Counted from the first letter of the stretch, positions 53,757 to 62,773 are shown. The stretch: DNA of 64,000 bases from Actinomadura violacea (GCF_017573465.1 NZ_JAGEPF010000025.1:1-64000), one strand, 5' to 3'. The notes: generated by a model from the letters alone, not told the origin. Translations and numbers: made by a program.

Positions 53757-54700
53757 GAGTCACCCGCCTTCGTCGTTTCGGAAGCACCGGACGTTTCAGA
53801 AGCACCGGTCGTTCCGGGAGCTTCGTCCGGCCGCGGCGCCTCGGCCGCTTCGGACGCGGCCGCGTCCGACACGGCGGCGTCCGGGGCGGCGACGCCGTCC
53901 GCGGGCCCGGCCGGCTCGGGCACCTCGCCGGCGGCGGCCTTGGCGGCGCGGCGCCGCTCCTCCAGCACCCGGTGGTGGTCGTAGCGCTCGGCCGGCGGCT
54001 TCTCGCCGCGCAGCTCGCCGAGCAGCTCGCTGATCACGTCCATGATCTCTTCGGTGGCGGCGTGCAGCGTCTCCTTGTCGAGCGGCAGCCCCTCGTACTT
54101 CGACAGGTCGATCGGCGGGCCCGCGATCACCTTCATCGTCTTGCGCGGGAACGGGTGGAAGCCCTTCTTCAGGCTCCCGGCGAGCCCGCGCTGCTCGGCC
54201 TTCTTGTACGGCAGCAGCTCGTGCGCGCCCCACGTCGCGACCGGGACGACTTTCGCACCCGTCGTCAGCGCCATCCGCGCCACCCCCGTCTGGCCGGTCA
54301 TCGGCCACAGCTCGGGGTCGCGGGTGCAGCTGCCCTCCGGGTAGAACATCAGGCACTCGCCGTCCACCAGCGCCTTCTCGGCGTCCCGCAGCGCCAGCGC
54401 GGCGTCGGCGCTGTCGCGGTACACCGGGATCTGGCCGGTGCCGCGCATCGCCGCCCCCACGACCGGCGTGCTGAACAGCGCCGCCTTGGCGAGGTAGACG
54501 GGGTAGCGGCCGGACTCGTAGACGAAGTGCGCGAGGGCCAGCGGGTCGGACTCGGAGATGTGGTTGGCGGCGATGATCACGCCGCCGGTCCCGGGCACGT
54601 TGCCCCGGCCGCGCCAGTCCCGTCTCAGCAGCCCGAACAGCAGGGGCCGCAGGACGACGATCGTGAGCTTGCGCCAGCCAGGCGAGTACCCGTGGCCCAT
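53753..54700 (-). CDS. plsC: 1-acylglycerol-3-phosphate acyltransferase
   Basis: Acylates glycerol-3-phosphate derivatives at the membrane. NHISESDPLAL (HX4D motif), YPEGSCTRDPELWP (EGS motif). A C-terminal tail of ~70 residues is Ala/Glu/Thr-rich with near repeats (GASETSGASE). The ATG at 54700 has GGAGGAGGGA eight bases upstream; upstream in-frame codons are not needed. Coupled to gpsA, the preceding step of phospholipid synthesis. Confidence 0.94.
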   Translation of the reverse strand: MGHGYSPGWRKLTIVVLRPLLFGLLRRDWRGRGNVPGTGGVIIAANHISESDPLALAHFVYESGRYPVYLAKAALFSTPVVGAAMRGTGQIPVYRDSADAALALRDAEKALVDGECLMFYPEGSCTRDPELWPMTGQTGVARMALTTGAKVVPVATWGAHELLPYKKAEQRGLAGSLKKGFHPFPRKTMKVIAGPPIDLSKYEGLPLDKETLHAATEEIMDVISELLGELRGEKPPAERYDHHRVLEERRRAAKAAAGEVPEPAGPADGVAAPDAAVSDAAASEAAEAPRPDEAPGTTGASETSGASETTKAGDS

Positions 54701-54785
54701 GATCCGTCCCTCCTCCATCCGTACCCGGCGTGAACGCGGGGTGTCCTCAAGTGTCGCGGTTGTCTGCGCATAGTGTCGAGTTGCC

Positions 54786-55472
54786 ATGTCTACCCCAGCG
54801 CCCAGCGCGCCTCATCCCCAGTGGTCGCTCGTCGTACCGGTCAAGGTGCTGGCCAGGGCCAAGACGCGCATGTCCGCGGCGGCCGGGCCGCACCGCGAGG
54901 CGCTGGCCCTGGCGGTGGCGGCCGACACGGTCGCGGCGGCGCTGCGCTGCGCCCGCGTCCGCGATGTGATAGTGGTCACCGACGATCCCGTCCCCGCCGC
55001 CGAACTGGCCGCGCTCGGCGCCCGGATCGTCCCGGACGAGCCGGACGCCGGCCTGAACCCGGCCCTGGTCCACGGGGCGGGCCGCGGCCGCGCCCTCGCC
55101 CCGGACTCGGGCGTCGGCGCGCTCTCCGCGGACCTGCCCGCTCTGCGCCCGGACGAACTCGCCGCGGTCCTCGACGCCGCCGCCCGGGCGCCCGAGGCGT
55201 TCGTCCCGGACGCGGCGGGCATCGGCACCACCCTCTACACGGCGCGTCCCGGCGTCCCGTTCTCCCCCGCGTTCGGCGGCGACTCGCGCGCCGCGCACCG
55301 CGCGCGCGGCGCCCGCGAGCTGCTGCTGCCCGGCACCGACAGCGTCCGCCGCGACGTCGACACCCCCGACGACCTGCGCGCCGCCCTGGTCCTCGGCACC
55401 GGCCCCCGCACCGCGGCCGTCGCCGCCCTGCTCCCGGATTTCGCGCCGTCCGCCGGGCACGGCCGGGGATAG
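54786..55472 (+). CDS. cofC: phosphoenolpyruvate/2-phospholactate guanylyltransferase
   Basis: CofC/FbiD activates phosphoenolpyruvate (or 2-phospholactate) for coenzyme F420. WSLVVPVKVLARAKTRM, VTDDP, ALSADLPALRP and GIGTTLYTARPG are family blocks; 228 residues. Shows the organism makes F420. Divergent from plsC with an 85-base spacer. Confidence 0.92.
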   Translation: MSTPAPSAPHPQWSLVVPVKVLARAKTRMSAAAGPHREALALAVAADTVAAALRCARVRDVIVVTDDPVPAAELAALGARIVPDEPDAGLNPALVHGAGRGRALAPDSGVGALSADLPALRPDELAAVLDAAARAPEAFVPDAAGIGTTLYTARPGVPFSPAFGGDSRAAHRARGARELLLPGTDSVRRDVDTPDDLRAALVLGTGPRTAAVAALLPDFAPSAGHGRG

Positions 55473-55481
55473 GGTGCGCGC

Positions 55482-55691
55482 ATGCAGGGGACGGTGAAGG
55501 ACTTCGACGCGGCCGCGCGGACGGGGAGCGTGCTGCTCGACGACGGGACGGAGCTGCCGTTCGACGCGGACGCGTTCGCGGCGGGGGGCCTGCGGCTGCT
55601 GCGCTTCGGGCAGCGCGTGAACCTGGCGACCGACGGCGGGCGGATCTGCGTGGTGACGCTCTCGACGTTCCCGCTGGAGAACCCGGGCTGA
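55482..55691 (+). CDS. cold-shock-like small OB protein
   Basis: A 69-residue protein with a degenerate CSD-like fold (QGTVKDFDAAARTGSVLLDD, LRFGQRVNLAT). The RNP1/RNP2 aromatic motifs of true Csp are absent, so nucleic-acid binding is doubtful. A common actinobacterial neighbour of hup, 9 bases after cofC and probably co-transcribed. Confidence 0.85.
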   Translation: MQGTVKDFDAAARTGSVLLDDGTELPFDADAFAAGGLRLLRFGQRVNLATDGGRICVVTLSTFPLENPG

Positions 55692-55696
55692 ACGCG

Positions 55697-55734
55697 GCAG
55701 CGCCCGGGACCGTTCGCACGGTCCCGGGCGCTGC
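55697..55734. terminator. bidirectional 17-bp hairpin between the cold-shock-like gene and hup
   Basis: A perfect 17-bp stem (55697-55713 with 55718-55734) and a TCGC loop between convergent genes. One of the longest perfect stems here. Confidence 0.85.
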
Positions 55735-55743
55735 TTCGGCGAG

Positions 55744-56022
55744 CTACTTCTTGCCGGCCACCAGGTTCTTGAAGTCCGCCCCGGCCTTGAACTTCGGCAC
55801 GGACGTCGCGGGAACCTCGATGGTCTTGCCCGTTGCGGGGTTGCGGGCCGTACGGGCAGGCCGGTCGGCCTTCTCGAACGAACCGAACCCGGTGATCGCC
55901 ACCTTGTCGCCCTTCGCGACGGCGGACTGGATCGCCTCCAGGATCGCGTCGACGGCCTCGGCTGCGGCCTTCTTGCTGCCCAGCCGGTCAGAGATGGCGT
56001 CGACCAGCTCACGCTTGTTCAT
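55744..56022 (-). CDS. hup: DNA-binding protein HU
   Basis: A 92-residue histone-like protein, MNKRELVDAISDRLGSKKAA at the start, GFGSFEKADRPARTARNPAT for the DNA-embracing arm, ending KNLVAGKK without the long Lys/Ala tail of HupS-type HU. The ATG has GAGGAG. Single-gene unit. Confidence 0.97.
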   Translation of the reverse strand: MNKRELVDAISDRLGSKKAAAEAVDAILEAIQSAVAKGDKVAITGFGSFEKADRPARTARNPATGKTIEVPATSVPKFKAGADFKNLVAGKK

Positions 56023-56180
56023 GGGTTACTCCTCTAGTTCCCCCCTTGCCCGAACGAAACTAAGGGACCCTCAGCATGGACACAATCACCTGCACGCAAG
56101 AGTTGCCGTGTCGCTGGCGTTTTTGTCGGCCTCGCCCCCGTCTCGCCGGGTGACCGGACCGGATCCGGCCACTGGGCACG

Positions 56181-56414
56181 CTAACGGACGTCGGGCGCCT
56201 CGTGGAAATCGGCCAGGAACGCCTCCAGCCTGCGGGCGGCCAGGTCGGAGTCCCTTTTCGCCAGATCGGTGATCGCCAGGAGGTGGCGGATGAGCCGCTG
56301 TCGGGACTGCGGCGGCAGCGGCGCCACGGCCCGGTGCGCGTCGCGCAACTGCCGCGCGAGCCGGGTCAGCGCCGGATCGTCCCACTCCGGCCCGCTCCAC
56401 GGCGTGGCGTTCAC
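56181..56414 (-). CDS. small conserved-looking protein near leuD
   Basis: A 77-residue helical protein (ATPWSGPEWDDPALTRLARQ; LIRHLLAITDLAKRDSDLAA). GTG start at 56414. Located between leuD and hup, where actinomycetes often carry a short hypothetical. Amphipathic helices, no motifs; function unknown. Confidence 0.65.
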   Translation of the reverse strand: MNATPWSGPEWDDPALTRLARQLRDAHRAVAPLPPQSRQRLIRHLLAITDLAKRDSDLAARRLEAFLADFHEAPDVR

Positions 56415-56501
56415 AAAAGCCCCCCAACGCTCGGGCGTCCTCGTCCCCTACGAGGAATTCTCCCGCGCGAGGCTACGCGACCCTGGCCGGGGGTAGGCCG
56501 A

Positions 56502-56533
56502 GGCCCCGGTCACCGAAGGCGGTGACCGGGGCC
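56502..56533 (-). terminator. hairpin after leuD
   Basis: Perfect 13-bp stem (56502-56514 with 56521-56533) with a 6-base loop, 13 bases past the leuD stop. Confidence 0.75.
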
Positions 56534-56546
56534 GGGGCGTGCGGCA

Positions 56547-57134
56547 TCAGACCGTGGCGGGGAGCCAGGCGGGGCGGTCGGCTTCGAAGGCGGTGATGGC
56601 GTCGCCGTGGCGGAGGGTGAGGCCGATGTCGTCCAGGCCCTCCATGAGGCGCCAGCGGGTGTAGTCGTCGATCTCGAAGGACGCGGTGTCGGCGCCCCAG
56701 CGGACCTCGCGCTTGTCCAGGTCGACGGTGATCTCCAGGGCGGGGTCCTTCTCGGCGGCGCTCTGCAGGGCCTCGACCTGGTCGCCGGTGAGGATGACGG
56801 GCAGGAGCCCCATCTTGGTGGAGTTGTTGCGGAAGATGTCGCCGAAGCGCGGCGCGATCACGACGCGGAAGCCGTACTGCTGCAGGGCCCAGACGGCGTG
56901 CTCGCGGGACGAGCCGGTGCCGAAGTCAGGGCCGGCGACGAGGATGCCGGCGCCCTGGTACTGGGGCTTGTTCAGCACGAAGCCGGGGTCCTCGCGCCAG
57001 GCGGAGAACAGGCCCTTGTCGAATCCGGTGCGGCTGACCTGCTTGAGCCAGACGGCCGGGATGATCTGGTCGGTGTCGACGTTGCTGCGCCGCAGCGGGA
57101 CGGCGCGTCCGGTGTAGGTGGTGAAGGCTTCCAT
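56547..57134 (-). CDS. leuD: isopropylmalate isomerase small subunit
   Basis: Swivelling domain of isopropylmalate isomerase (leucine pathway). MEAFTTYTGRAVPLRRSNVD, DQIIPAVWLKQV, and GPDFGTGSSREHAVWAL are classical. 195 residues. ATG with GAGGAG upstream, 12 bases below leuC. Confidence 0.96.
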   Translation of the reverse strand: MEAFTTYTGRAVPLRRSNVDTDQIIPAVWLKQVSRTGFDKGLFSAWREDPGFVLNKPQYQGAGILVAGPDFGTGSSREHAVWALQQYGFRVVIAPRFGDIFRNNSTKMGLLPVILTGDQVEALQSAAEKDPALEITVDLDKREVRWGADTASFEIDDYTRWRLMEGLDDIGLTLRHGDAITAFEADRPAWLPATV

Positions 57135-57146
57135 GGCTCGGTCTCC

Positions 57147-58544
57147 TCAGAGGTCGGCGGGAGCGGCCAGGCGGCCGGTGACGGCGGTGGCGGCGGCGAC
57201 GGCGGGCGACACCAGGTGGGTGCGGCCGCCGGGGCCCTGCCGGCCCTCGAAGTTGCGGTTGGACGTGGAGGCGCTGCGCTCGCCTGGGGTGAGCTTGTCG
57301 GGGTTCATCGCCAGGCACATGGAGCAGCCGGCCTCGCGCCATTCGGCGCCGGAGGCGGAGATGACCTGGTCGAGGCCCTCCTGCTCGGCCTGCTGCTTGA
57401 CCTTCATGGAGCCGGGGACGACCAGCATGCGGACGCCGTCGGCGACCTTGCGGCCCTCCAGCACGCCGGCGACGGCGCGCAGGTCCTCGATGCGGCCGTT
57501 GGTGCAGGAGCCGACGAAGACGGTGTCGACCTCGATGTCGCGCAGCGGGGTGCCGGCGGTGAGGCCCATGTACTCCAGGGCGCGCTCGGCGTTCTGCCGC
57601 TTGACGGGGTCGTCGATGGCGGCGGGGTCCGGCACGGTCTCGCCGAGCGGCAGGCCCTGGCCGGGGTTGGTGCCCCAGGTCACGAAGGGGGTCAGCTCGG
57701 CCGCGTCGATCACGACCTCGGTGTCGAAGACGACGTCGTCGTCGGTGCGCAGCGACGTCCAGTACTCGACGGCCTTGTCCCAGTCGGCGCCCTGCGGGGC
57801 GTTGGGGCGGCCCTTGAGGTAGTCGAACGTGGTCTCGTCGGGGGCGATCATGCCGGCGCGGGCGCCGGCCTCGATGGACATGTTGCAGACCGTCATGCGG
57901 CCTTCCATCGACAGCGAGCGGATCGCCTCGCCGCGGTACTCGATGATGTGGCCCTGGCCGCCGCCGGTGCCGATCTTCGCGATGATCGCGAGGATCAGGT
58001 CCTTGGCGGTGACGCCCTCGGGCAGTCCGCCGTTCACGGTGACGGCCATCGTCTTCGGCTGGATCTGCGGCAGCGTCTGGGTGGCGAGGACGTGCTCGAC
58101 CTCGCTGGTGCCGATGCCGAAGGCGAGCGCGCCGAACGCGCCGTGCGTGGAGGTGTGCGAGTCGCCGCAGACGACGGTCATGCCGGGCTGGGTCAGGCCG
58201 AGCTGCGGGCCGATGACGTGCACGATGCCCTGGCCGTCGTCGCCCATCGGGTGCAGCCGGATCCCGAAGTCGGAGCAGTTCTTGCGCAGCGTCTCGACCT
58301 GGGTGCGCGACACCGGGTCGGCGATCGGCTTGAGCAGGTCGGTGGTCGGGACGTTGTGGTCCTCGGTGGCGATCGTCAGGTCGGGGCGGCGGACCTGGCG
58401 GCCGGCCATCCGCAGCCCGTCGAACGCCTGCGGGCTGGTGACCTCGTGGACCAGGTGCAGGTCGATGTAGAGGAGGTCGGGCTCTCCCTCGGCACGCCGC
58501 ACGACGTGCGCGTCGTACACCTTCTCGGCCAATGTACGGCCCAT
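57147..58544 (-). CDS. leuC: isopropylmalate isomerase large subunit
   Basis: Aconitase-family [4Fe-4S] enzyme converting 2- to 3-isopropylmalate. MGRTLAEKVYDAHVVRR, VCGDSHTSTHGAFGALAFGI, FVGSCTNGRIEDL and CSMCLAMN supply the three cluster Cys. The ATG at 58544 has GAGGTGG upstream. Divergent from ndgR, its expected regulator. Confidence 0.96.
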   Translation of the reverse strand: MGRTLAEKVYDAHVVRRAEGEPDLLYIDLHLVHEVTSPQAFDGLRMAGRQVRRPDLTIATEDHNVPTTDLLKPIADPVSRTQVETLRKNCSDFGIRLHPMGDDGQGIVHVIGPQLGLTQPGMTVVCGDSHTSTHGAFGALAFGIGTSEVEHVLATQTLPQIQPKTMAVTVNGGLPEGVTAKDLILAIIAKIGTGGGQGHIIEYRGEAIRSLSMEGRMTVCNMSIEAGARAGMIAPDETTFDYLKGRPNAPQGADWDKAVEYWTSLRTDDDVVFDTEVVIDAAELTPFVTWGTNPGQGLPLGETVPDPAAIDDPVKRQNAERALEYMGLTAGTPLRDIEVDTVFVGSCTNGRIEDLRAVAGVLEGRKVADGVRMLVVPGSMKVKQQAEQEGLDQVISASGAEWREAGCSMCLAMNPDKLTPGERSASTSNRNFEGRQGPGGRTHLVSPAVAAATAVTGRLAAPADL

Positions 58545-58609
58545 CACACCCACCTCACCTGTCATGATCGTCCGGCGCGCCGTCGCGCCGCGGTCCTTGT
58601 CCGCCTGAT

Positions 58610-58635
58610 TTGCATCTCAAATTACGAGACGGCAA
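58610..58635. promoter_or_regulatory. candidate NdgR operator
   Basis: TTGC-ATCTC (58610-58618) and GAGAC-GGCAA (58626-58635) form an imperfect inverted repeat in the leuC/ndgR divergent spacer. NdgR/LtbR-type IclR regulators bind there in Streptomyces and Corynebacterium. Confidence 0.5.
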
Positions 58636-58644
58636 TATCAAGAC

Positions 58645-59358
58645 ATGGACAACTCTAGCGGAGTCGGCGTACTTGACAAAGCGGTTCTCGTGCTGAACGC
58701 GCTGGAGGCCGGTCCCGCCTCGCTCGCGCAGCTCGTGCAGACCACCGGCCTCGCCCGCCCCACCGCCCACCGGCTCGCCGTCGCGCTGGAGCACCACCGC
58801 CTCGTCCACCGCGACACCCAGGGCCGCTTCATCCTCGGCCCGCGGCTCGCCGAGCTCGCCGTCGCCGCCGGCGAGGACCGCCTGCTCGCCATCGCGCAGC
58901 CCATCCTCGCCCAGCTGCGCGACCACACCGGCGAGAGCGCCTCGCTGTTCCGCCGCCAGGGCGACGTCCGCGTCTGCGTCGCCGCCGCCGAGCGCACCAG
59001 CGGCCTGCGCGACACCATCCCCGTCGGCGCCGCCCTCCCGATGTCCGCCGGTTCCGCCGCGCAGATCCTGCTCGCCTGGGAGGAGCCCGACCGGATGCAC
59101 CGCGGGCTGCGCGGCGCCAAGTTCGAGGCCACGACCCTCGCGTCCGTGCGCCGCCGCGGCTGGGCCCAGTCCGTCGGCGAGCGCGAGCAGGGCGTCGGCT
59201 CGGTCTCCGCCCCGATCCGCGGCGCCGGCGGCCGCGTGATCGCCGCCGTCTCCGTCTCCGGCCCCCTGGAGCGCCTCACCCGCTCCCCCGGCCGCCTGCA
59301 CGCCGCCCCCGTCGTCGCCGCCGCCGACAAGATCAGCGAAGGCATGCGCCGCAGCTGA
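58645..59358 (+). CDS. ndgR: IclR-family regulator NdgR
   Basis: A 237-residue IclR regulator: winged HTH (SLAQLVQTTGLARPTAHRLA) and IclR effector domain (GESASLFRRQGDVRVC, PVGAALPMSAGSAAQIL). Divergent from leuCD, the signature place of NdgR/LtbR, which controls branched-chain amino-acid genes. Confidence 0.93.
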   Translation: MDNSSGVGVLDKAVLVLNALEAGPASLAQLVQTTGLARPTAHRLAVALEHHRLVHRDTQGRFILGPRLAELAVAAGEDRLLAIAQPILAQLRDHTGESASLFRRQGDVRVCVAAAERTSGLRDTIPVGAALPMSAGSAAQILLAWEEPDRMHRGLRGAKFEATTLASVRRRGWAQSVGEREQGVGSVSAPIRGAGGRVIAAVSVSGPLERLTRSPGRLHAAPVVAAADKISEGMRRS

Positions 59359-59408
59359 TCAGTGTCCGCACCGGCCGGTTTCCGCAACCCCGCGGCGACC
59401 TGGACTGT

Positions 59409-59485
59409 TGCGATCGCGAGCGAAGCGAGAATCCGATCGCGCAGCGAGGCCCCCAGGGCCGAGTCGGAGCGATGCAGCGATCGCA
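59409..59485. repeat. palindrome-rich element between ndgR and tetR
   Basis: TGCGATCGC at 59409-59417 pairs with GCGATCGCA at 59477-59485, and each half contains palindromic GCGATCGC. Inside are further GCGA/CGAT-rich direct copies and a GGCCC-GGGCC stem. It may be a REP-like element, or simply the ndgR/tetR terminator region. Confidence 0.45.
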
Positions 59486-59511
59486 CGCGGCGCCCGCTGA
59501 AGGAAGGCCGT

Positions 59512-60144
59512 CTAACGGCCTGACGCCGAGGGCGCCGCCAATGAACACAGCAGGTCGTCGATGTGGGCGCGGAAGAGGGCGGGCATGTCGATGGCGCCGG
59601 GGTCGAGGAGCCACTGGGTCTGCAGGCCGTCCATGATCGCGATGATGCGGGCGGCGGTGGCGTCGGCGTCGAGGTCGGGGCGCAGGTCGCCGCCGGCGGC
59701 GGCGCGGCGGAGGGCGTCGGCGACCCAGGCGCGCAGGCGCGCGTAGCGGGCGCGGGCCCAGTCCCGGGCGGGGTGGTCGGCGGTGACGGCCTCGCTCGTC
59801 AGCACCACGAACAGCCGGACGAGCTCGGGGGTGCGGCTGTTGTGCTCGACGACCCGGACCAGCGCGGCCAGCAGGTCGAGTCCGCCGGAGGCGTCGCCGC
59901 CGTCGAAGTAGCGCTCCATGTCGCGCCGGTCGCGCAGTTCGAGGACGGCGACGAGCAGCTGCTCCTTGGTGCGGAAGTGGTGGAGCAGGCCGGGCTGGGA
60001 GAGCCCGGCGCGTTCGGCGACGCGGGCGAGCGAGGTGCCGCGGTAGCCGTGTTCGGCGAACTCCTGGGTCGCGATGTGCAGGATGCGCTCGCGCCTGGCG
60101 TCGCCCGCGGCGTAGCCGCGCCGCCGCTCCGTGCTGGTCCCCAC
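59512..60144 (-). CDS. TetR-family regulator
   Basis: A 210-residue repressor: HTH (FAEHGYRGTSLARVAERAGL, SQPGLLHHFRTKEQLL), then a ligand domain close to the TetR_C_6 type. GTG start at 60144. Divergent from the GH3 glucosidase with an inverted repeat between, so it probably represses that gene. Confidence 0.9.
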   Translation of the reverse strand: MGTSTERRRGYAAGDARRERILHIATQEFAEHGYRGTSLARVAERAGLSQPGLLHHFRTKEQLLVAVLELRDRRDMERYFDGGDASGGLDLLAALVRVVEHNSRTPELVRLFVVLTSEAVTADHPARDWARARYARLRAWVADALRRAAAGGDLRPDLDADATAARIIAIMDGLQTQWLLDPGAIDMPALFRAHIDDLLCSLAAPSASGR

Positions 60145-60192
60145 GGCACCTCACTCTACGCAGATCCGAAGATAACGTACAAGTAACAAACC

Positions 60193-60208
60193 TACCGACC
60201 ACTCGGTA
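60193..60208. promoter_or_regulatory. TetR-type operator upstream of the glucosidase
   Basis: TACCGA-CCAC-TCGGTA, perfect 6-bp arms, in an AT-rich stretch between the divergent starts. Confidence 0.55.
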
Positions 60209-60255
60209 TCGAGACTTAGGGTGGGCGGCGTTCGGAGACGTCCAGAGGAGGTTCG

Positions 60256-62589
60256 ATGTCCGTCGACGAGTCCGGCCTGCGCAAGCGGCTCGCGGAGCTG
60301 ACGCTCGAGGAGAAGGTGCATCTGCTGAGCGGGGCCGACTTCTGGTCGCTGCGCCCGATCCCGCGGATCGGGCTGCGCAAGGTGGTGCTGTCGGACGGCC
60401 CGTCCGGCATCCGCGGCACGGCCTGGGACGAGCGGAGCACGAGCCTGCTGTTCCCGAGCCCGACGGCGCTCGCCGCGACCTGGGACCCGGAGGCGGCCGA
60501 GCGGGCGGGGCGGCTGAACGGCGCGCAGGCCAGGGACAAGGGCGTGCACGTCCAGCTGGCGCCGACGATCAACCTGCACCGGACCCCGCTGGGCGGCCGG
60601 CATTTCGAGAACTACTCCGAGGACCCGCTGCTCACCGCGCGGATCGGCGTCGGGTTCGTCAAGGGCGTGCAGTCGGCCGGGGTCGCGGCGACGGTGAAGC
60701 ACTTCGTCGGCAACGACTCCGAGACGGCCCGGATGTCGTACGACGCGAAGATCGGCGACGAGGCGCTGGACGCGGTGTACATGCGCCCGTTCGAGGACGC
60801 GGTGAAGGCGGGCGCGTGGGCCGTGATGGCCGCCTACAACCGGGTCAACGGCACGACCATGACGGAGAACAAGGCGCTGCTGACGGGCGTGCTGAAGGAG
60901 CGCTGGGGTTTCGACGGCGTGCTGATGTCGGACTGGACGGCGATCCGGTCGACGGCGGCGAGCGCGAACGCCGGCATGGACCTGGAGATGCCCGGGATGC
61001 CGGGCAACGCGTGGCGGGACAGGCTCGTCGAGGCGGTCCGCGGCGGCGAGGTCGCCGAGGAGCTGATCGACGACAAGGTGCTGCGGATCCTGCGGCTGGC
61101 GGCGCGGGTCGGCGCGCTGGAGGGGTTCCCCGAGCCGGCGCCGGTGACGACGCCCCCGGACGCGCCCGCGCAGCTGCGCGCGCTCGCGGCGCGGGCGTGC
61201 GTGCTGCTGCGCAACGAGGGCGGCGCGCTCCCGCTGAACGTGCCGCGCAGGCTCGCGCTGATCGGCCCGAACGCGGTGCGGTTCAGCGCGCAGGGCGGCG
61301 GCAGCGCGCACGTGAACCCCGAGCACGTCGTCTCGCCGGTGGACGGGCTGCGCCGCGCGCTCGGCGGCGACACCGAGCTGACCGTGCACGCGGGCGTGTA
61401 CCCGCACGAGCGGCTGGCGGCGCTGCCGCTGGACATGGCCGCGGACCCGGAGACGGGCGAGCCGGGCGTGCGGCTGGAGTTCATCGACGCCGACGGCGCG
61501 ATCCTCGACTCCGAGCACCGCGAGGCCGCCCGGTTCATGTTCTTCGAGGGCGTCCCGGAGGGGACGGCGCAGATCGTCGTCCGGGCGCGGGTGACGCCGG
61601 CGGCGGACGGCGTGCACACGTTCGCGGTCGCGGGCGTCGGCGAGTACGACGTGCGGGTGGCGGACGCCACCGCCACGGTGACCCTGGCGCTGGCGGGCGG
61701 CGACCCGGTCGAGGCGATGATGCGCCCGCCGGAGCACCGCGTCGAGGTGGAGCTCGCGGCCGGGCGGGCGGTCCCGGTGGAGCTGCGGCGCACCTACCAG
61801 GCCGGGTCGTTCCTGACCGCGTTCGGGATCGGTTACCACGCGCCGCACCTGCCCGAGGACGAGGAGCTGGCCGCGGCGGTCGAGGCCGCGCGCGCCGCCG
61901 ACGTCGCGGTGGTGATCGTCGGCACGAACGACGACGTGGAGAGCGAGGGCTTCGACCGGACGACGCTCGCGCTGCCCGGCCGCCAGGACGAGCTGGTCTC
62001 CGCCGTGGCCGCCGCCAACCCGCGCACGGTCGTGGTGGTGAACGCGGGCGCGCCCGTGCTGATGCCGTGGCGGGAGGAGGTCGCGGCGGTGCTGTGGGCG
62101 TGGCTGCCGGGCCAGGAGGGCGGCGACGCGATCGCCGACGTCCTCACCGGCGCGGCGGAGCCGGGCGGGCGGCTGCCCACGACGTTCCCGGTGTCGGAGG
62201 ACGGCATCCTGTCGCCGATCCCGGGCGAGGACGGGACGCTGCCGTACGCCGAAGGCGCTGCGATCGGCTACCGGCACTACGCGCCCGAGCAGGTCGCGTA
62301 CCCGTTCGGGCACGGCCTGGGGTACACGGCGTGGGAGTACGAGTCGCTGGCGGTGTCGGACGGGACGGCGGAGGTGACGGTCCGCAACGCCGGTGACCGG
62401 CCGGGGCGCGAGGTCGTCCAGTGCTACGCCTCGTCGGACGCGGTGCCGCTGCGGCTCGCCGGGTTCGCGGTCGCGGAGGCCGCGGCGGGCGAGCGGGTGA
62501 CCGTCCGGGTCCCGCTGGACGAGCGGCTGCCCGGCGGGTGCGCGGTGCGCGCGGGACGGTCGATCGCGGACCTGCGGCTGACCGCCTGA
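60256..62589 (+). CDS. GH3 beta-glucosidase with PA14 domain
   Basis: A 777-residue intracellular (no signal peptide) glycoside hydrolase family 3 enzyme. (alpha/beta)8 domain with KHF at 148-150 and the nucleophile Asp226 in MSDWTA. Then the alpha/beta sandwich (interrupted by a PA14-like insert, ~370-510) and a C-terminal FnIII-like domain. It hydrolyses small beta-glucosides or related glycosides. Confidence 0.93.
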   Translation: MSVDESGLRKRLAELTLEEKVHLLSGADFWSLRPIPRIGLRKVVLSDGPSGIRGTAWDERSTSLLFPSPTALAATWDPEAAERAGRLNGAQARDKGVHVQLAPTINLHRTPLGGRHFENYSEDPLLTARIGVGFVKGVQSAGVAATVKHFVGNDSETARMSYDAKIGDEALDAVYMRPFEDAVKAGAWAVMAAYNRVNGTTMTENKALLTGVLKERWGFDGVLMSDWTAIRSTAASANAGMDLEMPGMPGNAWRDRLVEAVRGGEVAEELIDDKVLRILRLAARVGALEGFPEPAPVTTPPDAPAQLRALAARACVLLRNEGGALPLNVPRRLALIGPNAVRFSAQGGGSAHVNPEHVVSPVDGLRRALGGDTELTVHAGVYPHERLAALPLDMAADPETGEPGVRLEFIDADGAILDSEHREAARFMFFEGVPEGTAQIVVRARVTPAADGVHTFAVAGVGEYDVRVADATATVTLALAGGDPVEAMMRPPEHRVEVELAAGRAVPVELRRTYQAGSFLTAFGIGYHAPHLPEDEELAAAVEAARAADVAVVIVGTNDDVESEGFDRTTLALPGRQDELVSAVAAANPRTVVVVNAGAPVLMPWREEVAAVLWAWLPGQEGGDAIADVLTGAAEPGGRLPTTFPVSEDGILSPIPGEDGTLPYAEGAAIGYRHYAPEQVAYPFGHGLGYTAWEYESLAVSDGTAEVTVRNAGDRPGREVVQCYASSDAVPLRLAGFAVAEAAAGERVTVRVPLDERLPGGCAVRAGRSIADLRLTA

Positions 62590-62600
62590 GGATCGGGATC

Positions 62601-62651
62601 GGGGCCGTGCCGGGCCGTGCGGGGGCGCTCCGCACGGCCCGGCACGGCCCC
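62601..62651 (+). terminator. 22-bp perfect hairpin after the glucosidase
   Basis: Arms 62601-62622 and 62630-62651 are perfectly complementary with a 7-base loop. No T tract. The longest perfect stem in the window. Confidence 0.75.
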
Positions 62652-62773
62652 ACACCCGGTCCACCGCCGCCGACCAGGCCCGACAAAGCACCGCATCTCG
62701 GGCCACCTTCGACGAGTGCCGGAATCGGCGCGCACGCGCTGGATAGCGTGTCCTCCGGACAAGGAGGTGCGCG

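Noticed and set aside
58545..58625. Leucine-type leader peptide upstream of leuC
   Set aside because: A short ATG ORF exists on the minus strand, but it is Arg-rich with no Leu codon run and no clear attenuator.
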